DNA from: Elysia chlorotica | Lineage: Eukaryota; Mollusca; Gastropoda; Plakobranchidae | NCBI GenBank assembly: GCA_003991915.1 | Contig: RQTK01000111.1 | Location: 1,923-65,922, forward strand | Direction: 5' to 3' | Length of the DNA stretch: 64,000 nt | Shown: piece after piece, positions 63,136-64,000 of the stretch | How the letters are laid out: each line of letters begins with the position of its first letter | How positions within the stretch are numbered: the first letter of the stretch is position 1 | The notes under the pieces: generated by a model | Database searches by the model: none | What the model was told of the DNA's origin: nothing | The model's input: only the letters and a program-made list of their open reading frames with translations | Program-made: the position numbers and the translations under genes

Positions 63136-64000
63136 AAATATGCGGGTGTAAAAAAAACAAAACAAAACAACATTAAATGTCAAATGCAATAAAGCAACGG
63201 GTACTGGATCTAAAATCACCAAAGTCTGCCGTGCGCAGTATGACTTGCCAATTACGGTCGCACATGCGCAGTGGCGACTGGTTCTTCTCCGACGGTATTT
63301 TGGCTTACCAAATGTCGCTGCATGCCCCGAAAAAGATAAAACCGCAATCAGGGAGGTCGCACGATGGGGAAGCAAACCCTCAGAAACAAGCGTGAAACTG
63401 AGCATTGTTTGCGGCATTTTCTAATTATTCGCACCAGAAGAGCGAGATAATGCTACCTGCAGAATGAATGATAACACCTCTTTTTTTTTTATTGAGAATG
63501 TGGAAGATTGACGACAATGAATTAAACAATATCATTGTATGTTTATTTAATTATTAAACGAAACAAAAATTGGCTGCACAAAGAAAATCTTGACCCTGAG
63601 TAGAGGAACCAATGTACTGATATTATCTGTATGAGCTGTTAAAATGTTAAAAAGTATTTTGTTTTTGCATTATAAACCAACTGTATCCGCCAAGGTTTTG
63701 AAATGATTGGGCTAGAAACACTAAAAGGGCGCAAAGGGAAACAAAGACAGAGACACACAAAAGTTTGACATAGCATTTTTCTTTTGTATTCTTTAATTTG
63801 ATACAAACATTTTTTGAGGATCATATGCAACCTCTGTATCACTAACAAACACGGTAAAAATAGTTCATAAATCAAGATCCAATCTACTAATAATACAAGT
63901 GTATGTTACAGGTTCCCAGTATGTGCGCGATGCTGTCCTCAAACTATTACCCTTTGGGGATATGATTTTCATCACATGCGTAAGTCAGATGCATTTACTT
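63136..64000. other. Right-edge stretch, no gene recognised
   Basis: A locally GC-richer patch at 63210-63415 has a 72-codon plus frame (63177-63395) with no recognisable family and no clear splice context. The rest is AT-rich and featureless to me. Confidence 0.35.

Noticed and set aside
63177..63395. 72-codon frame in a GC-richer patch
   Set aside because: No recognisable family and no splice context; left as unassigned.

Overview
The window looks like nuclear DNA of an animal, most probably a gastropod mollusc. Genes are intron-rich, the base composition is AT-rich, there are many long simple repeats, and the dispersed palindromic motifs AGATCT/TCTAGA and AGGCCTA recur throughout; I associate these with gastropod genomes from memory, not from a search. 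No bacterial operons, CRISPR arrays, rRNA genes or intact tRNA genes were seen. Long open frames inside (CT)n, (GACA)n, (ACT)n and 27-bp arrays are repeat artefacts.

Four conserved protein genes can be read exon by exon. A late exon of TMEM245 lies on the minus strand (9620-9780). DPM2 is complete on the plus strand (14798-19403) and carries a duplicated last exon. SURF4 is complete on the minus strand (35589-30065, five coding exons, 270 aa). ARL3 is complete on the plus strand (37193-43927, six coding exons, 181 aa). SURF4 and ARL3 are divergent, with about 1.6 kb between their start codons. DPM2 supports dolichol-phosphate-mannose synthesis in the ER membrane, SURF4 is an ER-export cargo receptor, and ARL3 is a ciliary small GTPase. 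They share no single pathway. The human orthologues of TMEM245, DPM2 and SURF4 all lie on chromosome 9q, so the grouping may be an old linkage group.

Layout: 1-4.7 kb is a 2838-bp-period near-identical tandem duplication. 4.7-14.3 kb is repeat-dense (microsatellites, two 27-bp minisatellites, tRNA-derived elements, a dispersed repeat pair) around the TMEM245 exon. 14.8-19.4 kb is DPM2. 19.4-30 kb is intergenic and UTR sequence with LINE relics, including a 5'-inverted copy that looks twin-primed. 30-44 kb is SURF4 and ARL3. 44-47 kb is probable ARL3 3' UTR. 47-64 kb has no recognised gene but holds a LINE RNase H relic, several tRNA-derived SINEs, a strict 34-bp array built on a Pol III A-box-like unit, long trinucleotide arrays, and two or three orphan exon candidates.

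The most interesting structures are the 34-bp tRNA-D-arm-like array at 52.3-52.9 kb, with a short insertion flanked by 16-bp direct repeats; the DPM2 terminal-exon duplication, which creates an alternative C terminus; the twin-primed LINE; and the minisatellite duplication that copied the TMEM245 splice-donor region. All calls come from reading the sequence by eye; no alignment or database search was run.
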